A stretch of DNA of 64,000 bases from Phosphoribacter sp037045045 (GCA_037045045.1 JBAOHL010000002.1:1-64000); one strand, 5' to 3'; counted from the stretch's first letter, positions 42,637 through 52,607 are shown. A program made the numbers and translations. Notes: generated by a model not told the origin, from the sequence alone.

Positions 42637-44352
42637 TCAGTCGAGGAGAAGCTCGGGGTAGACCGGCTTCCACATCGTGTCGAAGACTTCCTGGATCGGA
42701 TCGGCGGGTTCGACCTGCGCGAGGCCCTCGGCCACGGCAGCGCGAACCACGGCAATCGCGACCGTCGCGGACACCACCCGCAGGTCCGCGACATCCGGCA
42801 GCAGGGACTGGCCGCGTCGGGTGCCCTTGGACATCGACGCGACCGCGGTGGCGGCAGCGGCGATCATGCCCTGGCTCACCCTCGTGGCGTGGCACACCGC
42901 CACCCCCAGCCCGAGCCCCGGGAAGACGAAGGCGTTGTTGGCCTGCGCGATGCGGTAGGTCAGGCCGGCCGCCTCCACCGGCGCGAAAGGCGATCCGGTG
43001 GCGATGAGCGCGCGACCGTCCGTCCACGCGAGCAGGTCGGCGGGGGTCGCCTCGGCCAGCTCGGTCGGGTTGGACAACGGGAAGATCACCGGGCGGTCGG
43101 TGTGCGCCGCCATGTCCGTGACGATGGCCTGCGTGAAGGACGCCGGCTGTCCCGACGTGCCGATGAGGATCGTCGGGTGGACCCGACGGACGACCTCGGC
43201 GAGGCCGATGACCCCGGTGCGGGAGGCCTTCCAGTCGGCCGTTTCCTCGGCGGGCCGTGCGTAGGGCACCTGGAACGGCCGCATCCGCTCCCCCAGTGCG
43301 GTGGTGAGCAACCCCCGACTGCCCAGGCCCCAGAAGGTCGCCCGCGCTTCGGCGTCGGTGGCGCCCTCCTCGATCATCATCGCGCGCAGCAGATCGGCCA
43401 CGCCGACCCCCGCGGTGCCCGCGCCGTGGATGACGATCCGCTGATCGCGCAGCTGCTCGCCGCGAGTGCGCACCGCGGCGAGCGCCGCCGCGGCGACGAC
43501 CGCCGCGGTGCCCTGGATGTCGTCGTTGAACGTGCAGCAGCGGTCTTGGTAGGTCGCGAGGATGCGGTGGGCGTTGCTCGCCCCGAAGTCCTCCCAGTGG
43601 ATCATCGCGTGCGGGAAGGTCTTCACCGCGGTGGTGACGAACTGCTCGACGAACTCGTCGTAGGCGGGTCCGCGCACCCGGGAGTGGCGTAGTCCGAGGT
43701 ACATCTCGTCGTTGAGCAGCGCGAGGTTGTCGGTCCCGACGTCGAGGACCACAGCGAGGGCCCGGTTGGGGTCGAGCCCGGCGGCGGCCGTGTAGAGGCT
43801 CTTCTTGCCCAGGGCGATTTGGATGCCACCGACTCCTTGGTCGCCGATGCCGAGGATGCCCTCGCTGTCGGTGACGATGATGAGGTCGATGTCCTGGGCG
43901 TCGCGGCCGGTCGACTGCAGACACTGGTCGATTTGTTCGGGTGCGTCGATGGACAGGAACACGCCGTTGATCCGTTGGTACCAGTGGCTGAATTCGACGA
44001 TCGCGTCGCCGATGGTCGGCGTGTAGACGATCGGCATCATCTCTTCGAGGTGTTCGGCCAGCAGCCGGTAGAACAGCACGGTGTTGCGGTCGCGCAGCGC
44101 GGCGAGGTAGGCGAACTTCTCCAGATCCGTACGGGCCCGGCGGAACTGGTCGTAACAGCGGCCCACTTGCGCTTCCAGCGACGTGACTCCGGTCGGCAGC
44201 CGACCGAGCAGGCCCAGCTGCCGACGCTCGGCATGGGTGAATGCCGTGCCGCGGTTGAGCCGAGGGATGGCGAGCAGCGCGCTACCACGGGCCCTGACGC
44301 GAATCTGCCCTCCGTTCGAACCGGGGACGATGTCGTACGCGCGGGTGCTCAT
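42637..44352 (-). CDS. NAD-dependent malic enzyme
   Basis: 571 residues, the long (SfcA/MaeA) form. It oxidatively decarboxylates malate to pyruvate. MPIVYTPTIGDAIVEFSHWY, SRGRDAQ-like GRDAQDIDLIIVTDSEGILG, IHWEDFGASNAHRILATYQ, CTFNDDIQGTAAVVAAAAL (metal-binding Asp pair) and the dinucleotide site IVIHGAGTAGVGVADLLRAM are all present. It stands between the salvage genes and the nucleoside transporter, with no obvious co-transcription partner. Confidence 0.95.
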   Translation of the reverse strand: MSTRAYDIVPGSNGGQIRVRARGSALLAIPRLNRGTAFTHAERRQLGLLGRLPTGVTSLEAQVGRCYDQFRRARTDLEKFAYLAALRDRNTVLFYRLLAEHLEEMMPIVYTPTIGDAIVEFSHWYQRINGVFLSIDAPEQIDQCLQSTGRDAQDIDLIIVTDSEGILGIGDQGVGGIQIALGKKSLYTAAAGLDPNRALAVVLDVGTDNLALLNDEMYLGLRHSRVRGPAYDEFVEQFVTTAVKTFPHAMIHWEDFGASNAHRILATYQDRCCTFNDDIQGTAAVVAAAALAAVRTRGEQLRDQRIVIHGAGTAGVGVADLLRAMMIEEGATDAEARATFWGLGSRGLLTTALGERMRPFQVPYARPAEETADWKASRTGVIGLAEVVRRVHPTILIGTSGQPASFTQAIVTDMAAHTDRPVIFPLSNPTELAEATPADLLAWTDGRALIATGSPFAPVEAAGLTYRIAQANNAFVFPGLGLGVAVCHATRVSQGMIAAAATAVASMSKGTRRGQSLLPDVADLRVVSATVAIAVVRAAVAEGLAQVEPADPIQEVFDTMWKPVYPELLLD

Positions 44353-44393
44353 ACCGCCACGCTAGCGCCTACCGGGGGGCGGCCCGGTTGGGG

Positions 44394-45662
44394 TCAGCGC
44401 GCCTCACCCTTGCGATAGATCTGCCCGTCGGCCGCCGGCATTCGCAACCGCTGGGAGGCGAAGGCAAGCACGAGCAGCGTCGCGACATACGGCGTCATGC
44501 CGGTGAACTCCCCCGGCACCTGGTCGGTCAGCGCGAACCATCCGAACGCGAGCAGTCCGGTGACGACCGGCACCAGCCCGCGGGTCGGTTTGCCATTGCG
44601 GCGCCGGACCCACTGCCACATCCCCCAGACGAGCAGTCCGACGGCGATGGGCAACAGATAAGCGTGCACGACGTCGCCGCGACCGCGCAGCTGGACGGCG
44701 TCGGCATACCCGAAGAGCGAAGCCCCCGCGACGAGCCCGCCGGGACGCCAGTTGCCGAAGATCATCGCGGCTAGGCCGATGAACCCGCGCCCGCCGGTCT
44801 GTCCGTCGCGGTAGAGCCCCGAGGCGACGAGGGCGAGGAAGCCACCGGCCAGGCCCGCCAACCCGCCGGAGACGAGGACCGCGACGACCTTGTGCGCGAC
44901 GACGTTGACGCCGAGGGTCTCGGCGGCCTGGGGAGCCTCGCCGCAGGAGCGCACCCGCAGCCCGAACGGCGTGCGCCACAGGACCCACCAGGACGCGACG
45001 ACGAGCACGACGGCGAGAATCGTCACGACCGACAGGTCCTTGACGAGGGCTCGCAATACCGACGCGACGTCCGCGACGAGCCAAGTGCGCCCGGCCTCGA
45101 GATCCCCCAAAGCGTCCGCGAGCCCCGGGACGGTCACCGAGGGCAGGCCCGGCAGTGGTGGTGACTGGGTCGGACCGCCGCCCTCGAGACCGGTGAAGGT
45201 CCGGGCCGCGAGGTAGGACGCGGCCCCGGCCCCGAGGGTGTTGATCGCGACACCGGACACGATGTGGTCGACACCGAAGATCACGGTGGCCAGGGCATGG
45301 ATCGCCCCCCCGACGACGCCGAGCAGGACGGCACCGACCAGGCCGGCCCAGGGTCCCAGGTGGTAGGCGAAGAAGGCCCCACCCCACGTGCCGAGGATCA
45401 TCATGCCTTCCAGGCCGATGTTGACCACGCCGGAGCGTTCCGACCACATCCCACCGAGGCCGGCCAGGGCGATGGGCACGGTGAGCCCGATGGCGGCGGT
45501 CAGCGCGCCGGCGGAGTCGATGTCGTGGGCGCCGGTGAGCACGCGCACCGTGGCGACGACGACCAAGGCGCCGCCGAAAACGGCCGGCCAGAACCACGTC
45601 GGGCGGGACCGGATCCGGCGACCGGGGTGCTCGACGGCGGGCGCGGACACGGCGGTGCTCAT
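44394..45662 (-). CDS. Nucleoside ABC transporter permease 2
   Basis: 422 residues from ATG 45662. About nine membrane helices; GGMWSERSGVVNIGLEGMMI is the hallmark of the BmpA/NupQ-type sugar/nucleoside permeases, and ARSCGEAPQAAETLGVNV-like sequence (RSCGEAPQAAETLGVNVVAH) follows as the coupling loop. The C-terminal ~90 residues add extra helices and end QIYRKGEAR. Overlaps permease 1 by 4 nt. Last gene of the importer operon. Confidence 0.9.
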   Translation of the reverse strand: MSTAVSAPAVEHPGRRIRSRPTWFWPAVFGGALVVVATVRVLTGAHDIDSAGALTAAIGLTVPIALAGLGGMWSERSGVVNIGLEGMMILGTWGGAFFAYHLGPWAGLVGAVLLGVVGGAIHALATVIFGVDHIVSGVAINTLGAGAASYLAARTFTGLEGGGPTQSPPLPGLPSVTVPGLADALGDLEAGRTWLVADVASVLRALVKDLSVVTILAVVLVVASWWVLWRTPFGLRVRSCGEAPQAAETLGVNVVAHKVVAVLVSGGLAGLAGGFLALVASGLYRDGQTGGRGFIGLAAMIFGNWRPGGLVAGASLFGYADAVQLRGRGDVVHAYLLPIAVGLLVWGMWQWVRRRNGKPTRGLVPVVTGLLAFGWFALTDQVPGEFTGMTPYVATLLVLAFASQRLRMPAADGQIYRKGEAR

Positions 45663-46774
45663 ACGGCCACCTCCTCGGGCCGGTGGGCGCGCGCGTCGGC
45701 CAGGGCGGCGGCGACGTTGCGCTGCTCCAGCCGCAGCCCGGCCCGGCGCACCAGTTCGTAGGCGATGACGACGGACAGGACGATGACGCCCTGGATGACC
45801 GAGACGAGCCGGTCCGACACGCCGGCGTTGATCTGCAGGCCGTTGGCCTGGGCGTCGAGGAAGGCCCACAGCAGGGCCGCGAACCCGATGCCGACCGGGT
45901 GGTTGCGGCCCAGCAGGGCGATGGCGATGCCGGCGAACCCCAGCCCCGGTTGGAACGTCGTCCCGTAGGCGTAGTCCTGCCCGAAGAGCAGCGGCATCCC
46001 GACGAGTCCGGCGACCGCACCCGACAGGGCCATCGAGGCCAGGACCATCCGCTTGACCTTCACCCCGCTGGCCACCGCGGCGCTCTCGGATCGGCCGGTG
46101 GCGCGTAGGTCGAACCCGAACCGGGTCTTGGACAGGACGAACCAGTAGAGCACTCCGACGAGGACCGCCAGCACGACCAGCCCGTAGATCTCGCGCTGCG
46201 TCTCGCCGATCGTCACCGGAATGCCAGGCACCCGCGAGGACTGCGGGATCGGCGTGGTGTTCGTGACGTTGGACCCTTCGGCGGACTTGGCCACCTTGCC
46301 GAGCAGGTAGGCCACGAGGTAGGTGGCGATGGCGTTGAGCATGATGGTCGAGATGACCTCGGAGACGCCCCGCCCGACCCGCAGCCAGCCGGCGATGGCC
46401 GACCACACGGCGCCGGCGAGCATGGCGATGAGCAGCGAGACGAGGATGTTCAGTGGCCCGGGCAGCCAGCCCTGGCCGGCGAACACGGCGGCGGCGAAAG
46501 CGGCGATCCGGTATTGCCCGTCGACGCCGATGTTGAACAGGTTCATCCGGAAGCCGATGGCCACGGCGACCGCCGACAGGTAGTAGACCGTCGCGGCGTT
46601 GACGATGGCGATCATCAGGCGCGGGATCGGCACCTGCAGCAACTGTCCCCACACCGCAGCCACCGGGTCGCGAGCCACCAGCAGGATGATGCTCGTGACG
46701 ACGAACGCGACGACGAGGGCCAGGGCGGGCGCGGCGAGGGCGAGCCCGATCCGCCGCCCGGTCAGCCGCTTCAC
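45659..46774 (-). CDS. Nucleoside ABC transporter permease 1
   Basis: 371 residues, GTG start overlapping the ATPase stop. Membrane helices with GFRMNLFNIGVDGQYRIAAF, the equivalent of the 'NIGLEG' motif, and GRSESAAVASGVKVKRMVLA as the cytoplasmic coupling loop. It is the NupP-type half of the pore. Overlaps 4 nt on both sides make tight co-translation with ATPase and permease 2 certain to be intended. Confidence 0.92.
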   Translation of the reverse strand: MKRLTGRRIGLALAAPALALVVAFVVTSIILLVARDPVAAVWGQLLQVPIPRLMIAIVNAATVYYLSAVAVAIGFRMNLFNIGVDGQYRIAAFAAAVFAGQGWLPGPLNILVSLLIAMLAGAVWSAIAGWLRVGRGVSEVISTIMLNAIATYLVAYLLGKVAKSAEGSNVTNTTPIPQSSRVPGIPVTIGETQREIYGLVVLAVLVGVLYWFVLSKTRFGFDLRATGRSESAAVASGVKVKRMVLASMALSGAVAGLVGMPLLFGQDYAYGTTFQPGLGFAGIAIALLGRNHPVGIGFAALLWAFLDAQANGLQINAGVSDRLVSVIQGVIVLSVVIAYELVRRAGLRLEQRNVAAALADARAHRPEEVAV

Positions 46775-48339
46775 GAGTCGACCGACTTCGACCCGCTGCG
46801 CTCGTCGCCGCCGGCCCCGGTCATCGCGGCACCCAGTTCCTCGCGGGTGACCGTGTCCGGGTCGTATGCCGCCGACAGCGCGCCGCGCAGGATGACCCGG
46901 ATCGTGTCGGACAGGCCGACGAGCTCCTCGAGGTCGGCCGAGATGAGCAGGACCCCCATGCCGTCACGCCGAGCCGCCTTGATGGTGTCCCAGATCGCCG
47001 CCTGGGCTCCGACGTCGACCCCGCGGGTGGGGTGGGCAGCCACGAGGACCTTCGGCGCATGGGTCATCTCCCGACCGACGATGAGCTTCTGCTGGTTGCC
47101 ACCGGACAGCGACCCGGCGGTGACGTCGATGGACGGGGTCCGCACGTCGAACTGCTCGACGATGCGCCGGGCATCGGCCTTGGCCGCGCGCGCGTCGATG
47201 AGCGGCCCCTTGGCGTTGGGCGCCTGGGTCTGGTGGCCGAGGATCGCGTTCTCCCACAACGGGGCCTCCAACAACAGGCCGTGGCGGTGGCGGTCCTCGG
47301 GGATGTAGCCCACGCCGGCCTCCCGGATCTCGCGGACCTGCCAGTCGGAGATGTCGGTGTCGCCGAGCAGCACGGTGCCCGCCGACGGTTCGCGCAGCCC
47401 CATGACGACCTCGACGAGTTCGGCCTGGCCGTTGCCCTCGACACCGGCAATACCGACGACCTCGCCGGCGTGGATCGTCAGCGACACCCCGTCGAGGATC
47501 TTGCGCTGACCCGGCCGCCCGGCGAGGTCGATTCCGCTGAGCGTGAGCATCGGACGGTCGGTGACCGTGGACTCCTCGGTCGAGGGCGAGGGCAGGGCCG
47601 ATCCGACCATGAGTTCGGCGAGCTGGCGGGCGGTGACCGCGTGGGCGTCGACGGCTGCGACGGTGGTGCCGCGGCGCACGACGGTGATGTCGTCGGCCAC
47701 GGAGAGCACCTCGTCGAGCTTGTGCGAGATGAAGATGACGGTGAGACCCTCGGACTTCAGTTCGCGCAGGTTGTCGAACAGTTCGGCGACCTCCTGCGGC
47801 ACGAGCACCGCGGTGGGTTCGTCGAGGATGAGGGTCTTGGCGCCGCGATAGAGGACCTTGAGGATCTCGACCCGCTGGCGGGTGCCCACCCCGAGATCGG
47901 CGACGAGCGCATCCGGATCGATGTCGAAGCCGTATTCGGTGGAGATCTGCTCGATGCGCTGGCGCGCAGCATCGCCGATCCCGTGCATCCGCTCGGCACC
48001 GAGGACGACGTTCTCGAGGACCGAAAGGTTGTCGGCGAGCATGAAGTGCTGGAACACCATGCCGATGCCGGCGGCGATGGCGTCGGTGGGGCTGCGCAAC
48101 ACTCGGGCCTGGCCGTCGACGAGGATCGTGCCCGAGTCGGGCTGTTGCACGCCGTAGAGGATCTTCATGAGGGTCGACTTGCCGGCCCCGTTCTCGCCGA
48201 CGATGGCGTGCACCGTGCCGCGACGCACGGATAGCTCGATGTCCCGGTTGGCGACCACCCCGGGGAAGCGTTTGGTGATGCCGTGCAACTCGACTGCGAA
48301 CAGCGGGCCCGTCGGCGCAGATTCCACCGAGGCGGTCAT
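46771..48339 (-). CDS. Nucleoside ABC transporter ATPase (two nucleotide-binding domains)
   Basis: 522 residues. First domain: Walker A GENGAGKSTLMK, signature LGVGTRQRVEILKVLY, Walker B TLILDEPTAVL. Second domain: degenerate Walker A GVEGNGQAELVEV, intact signature SLSGGNQQKLIVGRE and a Walker B region VLVAAHPTRGVDVGA with Ala-Ala-His in place of Asp-Glu. The double-domain RbsA/NupO layout with one degenerate site is normal for the BmpA-type nucleoside importers. ATG 48339; lipoprotein gene lies 136 nt upstream. Confidence 0.92.
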   Translation of the reverse strand: MTASVESAPTGPLFAVELHGITKRFPGVVANRDIELSVRRGTVHAIVGENGAGKSTLMKILYGVQQPDSGTILVDGQARVLRSPTDAIAAGIGMVFQHFMLADNLSVLENVVLGAERMHGIGDAARQRIEQISTEYGFDIDPDALVADLGVGTRQRVEILKVLYRGAKTLILDEPTAVLVPQEVAELFDNLRELKSEGLTVIFISHKLDEVLSVADDITVVRRGTTVAAVDAHAVTARQLAELMVGSALPSPSTEESTVTDRPMLTLSGIDLAGRPGQRKILDGVSLTIHAGEVVGIAGVEGNGQAELVEVVMGLREPSAGTVLLGDTDISDWQVREIREAGVGYIPEDRHRHGLLLEAPLWENAILGHQTQAPNAKGPLIDARAAKADARRIVEQFDVRTPSIDVTAGSLSGGNQQKLIVGREMTHAPKVLVAAHPTRGVDVGAQAAIWDTIKAARRDGMGVLLISADLEELVGLSDTIRVILRGALSAAYDPDTVTREELGAAMTGAGGDERSGSKSVDS

Positions 48340-48475
48340 GTCACGCCCTCCTGCCCTGCCCCCTGCGTGGCCCACTCGCACGCCGTCGTCCGAGTCGATG
48401 GGGGCCAACCTACGGCACGACACGGCCCGGGAGACACGAAACGCGCCGCCCGGGCCTTCGCCGGCAACCGGATGG

Positions 48476-49516
48476 TTACGGTTTGCTCGGCACGGTGATC
48501 GTGCCGTCGCTGATCTTCTTCTTGTAGTCGTCCAGCTTGGCCTTGATGTCATCGACCTTGCCGCCGGTCGTCGAGTAGTCGACGCCGCCGGCCTTGAGGT
48601 TGAACGCCTTCTCGCCGGCCTTGAACGTGCCGTCCTTGACCGACTTGATGAAGTCGTACACGCCCACGTCGACCTTCTTGATCATCGAGGTGATGATGAC
48701 GTCCTTGACCCCGGCGAGCGCCGGGGACGCGGCCTGGTCGGAGTCGACGCCGATGGCGAGCTTGCCGGCGGCCTTGGCCGCCTTGAAGACCCCACCGCCG
48801 GAGCCACCGGCTGCGTGGTAGACGACGTCCGCCCCGGCGTCGTACATGCCCTTGGCCGCATTCTCGCCCTTGTCGACCGAGCTGAAGCCCGAGAAGTCCG
48901 GCGGCTGGGTGAGGTACTTCTTGTCGACGGTGATCGCCGCGTTGACGGCCTTGGCGCCCGCGACGTAGCCGGCCTCGAACTTCTTGATGAGGTCGGTCTC
49001 GACCCCACCGACGAAGCCGATGTGGTTCGTCTTGCTCTTCAAGGCCGCCGCGGCCCCGACGAGGTAGGAGCCCTCGTGCTCGGCGAAGGTGATGCTCTCG
49101 ATGTTGTCGCCCTTGGCATCGGTGGAGTCGACGAGGGCGAACTTCACCTTCGGGTTGGCCTTGGCGACCTTGGCCACCGACGGCGCGTAGGCGAAGCCGA
49201 CGGCGACGATGCTCGTGTAGCCGGCGTCGATGAGCTGTTGCAGGCGCTCTTCGCGGGCCGACTCGGCCTCGCCGTTGGTCGCGGCGGCCTCCTTGCTCGT
49301 CACGCCGAGTTCCTTGGCGGCCTTGTCCAGTCCCGCAGCTGCCGCGTCGTTGAAGGACTGGTCGCCCCGGCCCCCGACGTCGTAGGCCATGCCGACCTTG
49401 AGGCCGCTGCCGCCGGAGCTGCTCGTGGATCCCGAGGGGGTCGAGCTGCTGCTGCAGCCGGCCAGGGCCACTGCGGCCGCCGTCGTCCCGATCGCGAACT
49501 TCATCACCTGACGCAA
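48476..49516 (-). CDS. BmpA-family nucleoside-binding lipoprotein
   Basis: 346 residues. The signal peptide has a lipobox VALAGC with Cys21 as lipidation site, then a Ser/Gly/Thr-rich linker. The binding domain is of the BmpA/PnrA type (LKVGMAYDVGGRGDQSFNDA; LIDAGYTSIVAVGFAYAPSV; GMYDAGADVVYHAAGGSGGG; GVDSDQAA), which binds purine or other nucleosides. TTG at 49516 is chosen as start because AAGGAG lies 8 nt upstream; the next ATG (49504) and GTG (49507) are too far from it. It is the first gene of the importer operon and the likely determinant of specificity. Confidence 0.92.
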   Translation of the reverse strand: MRQVMKFAIGTTAAAVALAGCSSSSTPSGSTSSSGGSGLKVGMAYDVGGRGDQSFNDAAAAGLDKAAKELGVTSKEAAATNGEAESAREERLQQLIDAGYTSIVAVGFAYAPSVAKVAKANPKVKFALVDSTDAKGDNIESITFAEHEGSYLVGAAAALKSKTNHIGFVGGVETDLIKKFEAGYVAGAKAVNAAITVDKKYLTQPPDFSGFSSVDKGENAAKGMYDAGADVVYHAAGGSGGGVFKAAKAAGKLAIGVDSDQAASPALAGVKDVIITSMIKKVDVGVYDFIKSVKDGTFKAGEKAFNLKAGGVDYSTTGGKVDDIKAKLDDYKKKISDGTITVPSKP

Positions 49517-49549
49517 GGTTGGTTCTCCTTCTTGACTTTGGTCCCCTTA

Positions 49550-49571
49550 GGCGCGCAGGGTTTGGCGCGCC
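49550..49571 (-). promoter_or_regulatory. Leader hairpin of the nucleoside importer operon
   Basis: GGCGCGC and GCGCGCC (7-bp perfect stem) with an 8-nt loop lie about 35 nt upstream of the bmpA start, between a possible -10 TACAGT (about 49585-49590 on the minus strand) and the ribosome-binding site. It may tune expression; it does not match a purine riboswitch. Confidence 0.3.
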
Positions 49572-49641
49572 CGCCAGGGACCGACTGTAGCCCCCGGTAT
49601 CCCGCGGCGCCCGACGCCCGTGGAAAAGGCGTCGGCAACCG

Positions 49642-50865
49642 TTATCGAAGCGATGCGTCCCGCCGGTCCGGTCGGGCAGTCATCTTCGCGAGGGCCGCCA
49701 CGACGGCCCCGGCAAGCACACGCGCCCCACCGGTCACGGCACGCTCGTCGATGACGAAGTCCCCCTGATGCAGGTCGTAGGTGGTCCCCCCCGGGGTGCG
49801 GGTGCCGAGGCGGGCCAGGGCGCCCGGGACCTTGGTGAGGTACCAGGCGAAGTCCTCGCCGCCGAGGGACTGGGCCACCGGCACCCCGCGCTCGCCGGCC
49901 GCGGCCACCGCGGAGCGCAGGACGTCGACGCCCTCGGGCCCGTTGACGACCGGCGGGATACCACGGGTGTACGTGACGTCGCAGGACACGGCATACGGGG
50001 CGACCACCTCGCGGACGAGTTGCTCGACGAGCGGTCCCGCGCTCTCCCAGGCCTGTTCGTCGAGCACCCGCAAAGTGCCCGAGGCGATGCCCGAGGAGGG
50101 GATGACGTTGGGGGCGCCGCCGGTGTTGATGGCCCCCCAGACCAGGGACATCCCGAGGCGCGGATCGACCCGCCGGGACAGCGCCGCCGGCACCTCGGTG
50201 ACGACCTTGGCCAACGCGTAGGCGAGATCCTGGGTGAGGTGCGGCCGCGACGTGTGTCCACCGCGTCCGTGCAGACTCACTTCGATGGCGTCGGTGGCCG
50301 CCGTGATCGCCCCGACGCGCAGACCGACCGAGCCGACGTCGAGGGTGGGCTCACAATGCAGTCCATACATCTCGTCGACGCCGTCGAGCCACCCGCCGTC
50401 GATGACCTGCAGGGCCCCGCCGGGCACCATCTCCTCGGCCGGCTGGAACACCAGCCGGACACTGGCCCCGAGTCGCTCCAGGGAGTCGGTGTGCCTGGCC
50501 AGGGCCAGCCCCGCGCCCAGGCACGCGGCGGCGTGCACGTCGTGGCCGCAGGCGTGGGCGACTCCGTCGACCGTGGAGGCCCAAGGCAGTCCGGTGCGTT
50601 CGACGACCGGCAGCGCGTCGATGTCCGCTCGCAACGCAATCCGGTATGCCGCGTCGGCCGGGCCGAGGTCGGCGATGACCCCGGTGCGTGGCAGTTCGGT
50701 CACCCGGATGCCGGCCTGCTCGCTCAGCGCCTCGCCGAGCAGGTCGCTCGTGCGTCGCTCGTGCCACGACAACTCGGGGTGGGCGTGGATGTCGCGGCGC
50801 AGGTCACGCAACCGGTCTGCGAGGTCGTCGATCTCGGCGGGCAGCGCGGCGGCAAGGGCGGTCAT
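49642..50865 (-). CDS. M20-family amidohydrolase
   Basis: 407 residues from ATG 50865. Metal-dependent amidohydrolase/aminoacylase fold: LRRDIHAHPELSWHERRTS, ALRADIDALPV, AHACGHDVHAAACLG (His-Asp ligands), FQPAEEMVPGGALQVI (Glu-Glu), HGRGGHTSRPHLTQD in the dimer domain, and SLGGEDFAWYLTKVPGAL near the end. It hydrolyses N-acyl amino acids or related amides; the natural substrate is unknown. It lies upstream of the importer genes on the same strand, 125 nt from bmpA. Confidence 0.9.
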   Translation of the reverse strand: MTALAAALPAEIDDLADRLRDLRRDIHAHPELSWHERRTSDLLGEALSEQAGIRVTELPRTGVIADLGPADAAYRIALRADIDALPVVERTGLPWASTVDGVAHACGHDVHAAACLGAGLALARHTDSLERLGASVRLVFQPAEEMVPGGALQVIDGGWLDGVDEMYGLHCEPTLDVGSVGLRVGAITAATDAIEVSLHGRGGHTSRPHLTQDLAYALAKVVTEVPAALSRRVDPRLGMSLVWGAINTGGAPNVIPSSGIASGTLRVLDEQAWESAGPLVEQLVREVVAPYAVSCDVTYTRGIPPVVNGPEGVDVLRSAVAAAGERGVPVAQSLGGEDFAWYLTKVPGALARLGTRTPGGTTYDLHQGDFVIDERAVTGGARVLAGAVVAALAKMTARPDRRDASLR

Positions 50866-51017
50866 GGTGGCGCTTAGCGTAAACCGCCGCACCCCTCGCC
50901 GAAGTCACCCGGCCGGAAACCGGACCCGCCCGTCAGCGGATGCGCGCGCCGGCGCACGACAGTCACGTCGGAACGGCCCGTGCGGGAGGGCCCTGCCGAC
51001 GTGGAGGGCCGGACCGA

Positions 51018-52607
51018 TCAGAACGGGTCGGCCGGCACGTAGCTGCCCCAGACCGCCCGCAGCGCGTTGGCGATCTCGCCGCCGGTAGCCCGCAGCCGCA
51101 GCGCTTCCCTCATCGGGTAGAGCAGGTTGTCGGTGCCGCCTGCGGCCTCTTGCAGCCGCGCGAGAGCGGCCTTGACCGCGGCGTCGTCGCGGTCGGCCCG
51201 CAGCGCCCGTAGCCGTTCGCGCTGTTCGGCCTCGATGGACGGGTCGACCCGCAGCGGGTCGTACTCGTCCTCGTGGTCGAGGGTGAAGCGGTTGACACCG
51301 ATGACGGTGCGTTCACCGTTGTCGATCTCCAGGGCAACCTGGTAGGCCGAGCGCTCGATCTCCGCCTTCTGGAAGCCCTGCTCGATGGCCCGGACGGCAC
51401 CGCCGCGGTCCTCGACGGCCTTGATGAGTTCGTTGATGGCCGTCTCAAGCTCGTCGGTCATCGTCTCGATGGCGTAGGACCCGGCGAACGGGTCGACGAC
51501 CTTGCACACGTCGGTCTCGTAGGCGATGACCTGCTGGGTCCGCAGGGCCAGGCGCGCGGCCTTCTCCGTCGGCAAAGCGATGGCCTCGTCGTAGGAGTTC
51601 GTGTGCAGCGACTGAGTGCCTCCCAGCACGGCCCCGAGGGCTTGCAGCGACACCCGGATGAGGTTGACCTCCGGCTGTTGGGCGGTCAGCTGCACACCCG
51701 CGGTCTGGGTGTGGAAGCGCAACATCTGCGACTTCGGGTTCTTCGCGTGGAAGGTTTCGCGCATGATTCGCGCCCAGATCCGCCGGGCCGCACGGAACTT
51801 GGCGATCTCCTCGAGCAGGGTGGTCCGCGCGACGAAGAAGAAGGACAACCTCGGCGCGAAGTCATCGACGTCGAGCCCGGCGGCCTGGGCCGCCCGGACG
51901 TACTCCATGCCGTTGGCCAGGGTGAAGGCGATCTCTTGCGCCGGCGTGGCCCCCGCCTCGGCCATGTGGTAGCCGGAGATGGAGATGGTGTTCCAGCGCG
52001 GCAGCTCTTTCTGGCAATAGGCGAAGACGTCGGAGACCAGCCGCAGCGACTCCTTCGGCGGGTAGATGTACGTGCCCCGGGCGATGTACTCCTTGAGCAC
52101 GTCGTTCTGGATCGTGCCGTTGAGCTGGTCGCCGCGCACCCCCTGCTCCTCGGCGACCAACTGGTAGAGCAGCAGCAGCGTCGAACCCGGCGCGTTGATC
52201 GTCATCGACGTGGAGATCTTGTCCAGCGGCAGGCCCTGGAAGAGCACCCGCATGTCGTCCACGGAGTCGATGGCGACGCCGACCTTGCCGACCTCGCCCG
52301 AGGCGATCGGGTCGTCGGAGTCGTAGCCCATCTGGGTGGGCAGGTCGAAGGCCACCGACAGCCCACCGCTGCCCGCCTTGACGAGCTGGTGGTATCGCTC
52401 GTTGGACTCCTTCGCGGTGCCGAAACCGGCATACTGGCGCATCGTCCACGGCCTGCCGGTGTACATCGACGGGTAGACGCCCCGCGTGAACGGGTAGCGG
52501 CCCGGCTCGCCAAGCTTGGCCCCGGGGTCGAAACCCCCGAGGTTGGCGGCGGCATAGACGGACTGCAGCGGCAGATCGGACTCGGTGCGCGCGGTGGGCT
52601 CGGCCAT
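51018..52607 (-). CDS. Methylmalonyl-CoA mutase-type large subunit lacking the B12 domain
   Basis: 529 residues. It is the substrate-binding TIM-barrel part of B12 acyl-CoA mutases: PFTRGVYPSMYTGRPWTMRQ, YAGFGTAKESNERYHQL, GLSVAFDLPTQMGYDSDDP, GTYIYPPKESLRLVSDVFAY, SISISGYHMAEAGATPAQEI and RFHTQTAGVQLTAQQPEVN. Tyr in RQYAGF and Arg in ESLRL are at positions that select methylmalonyl-CoA in characterised enzymes, so that substrate is likelier than isobutyryl-CoA. The protein stops where the cobalamin domain would begin, and no B12-binding subunit or MeaB-like GTPase gene is nearby, so the small subunit must come from elsewhere. Confidence 0.9.
   Translation of the reverse strand: MAEPTARTESDLPLQSVYAAANLGGFDPGAKLGEPGRYPFTRGVYPSMYTGRPWTMRQYAGFGTAKESNERYHQLVKAGSGGLSVAFDLPTQMGYDSDDPIASGEVGKVGVAIDSVDDMRVLFQGLPLDKISTSMTINAPGSTLLLLYQLVAEEQGVRGDQLNGTIQNDVLKEYIARGTYIYPPKESLRLVSDVFAYCQKELPRWNTISISGYHMAEAGATPAQEIAFTLANGMEYVRAAQAAGLDVDDFAPRLSFFFVARTTLLEEIAKFRAARRIWARIMRETFHAKNPKSQMLRFHTQTAGVQLTAQQPEVNLIRVSLQALGAVLGGTQSLHTNSYDEAIALPTEKAARLALRTQQVIAYETDVCKVVDPFAGSYAIETMTDELETAINELIKAVEDRGGAVRAIEQGFQKAEIERSAYQVALEIDNGERTVIGVNRFTLDHEDEYDPLRVDPSIEAEQRERLRALRADRDDAAVKAALARLQEAAGGTDNLLYPMREALRLRATGGEIANALRAVWGSYVPADPF

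Noticed and set aside
49517..49641. Purine riboswitch before bmpA
   Set aside because: Only one short hairpin is visible and none of the conserved loop sequence.
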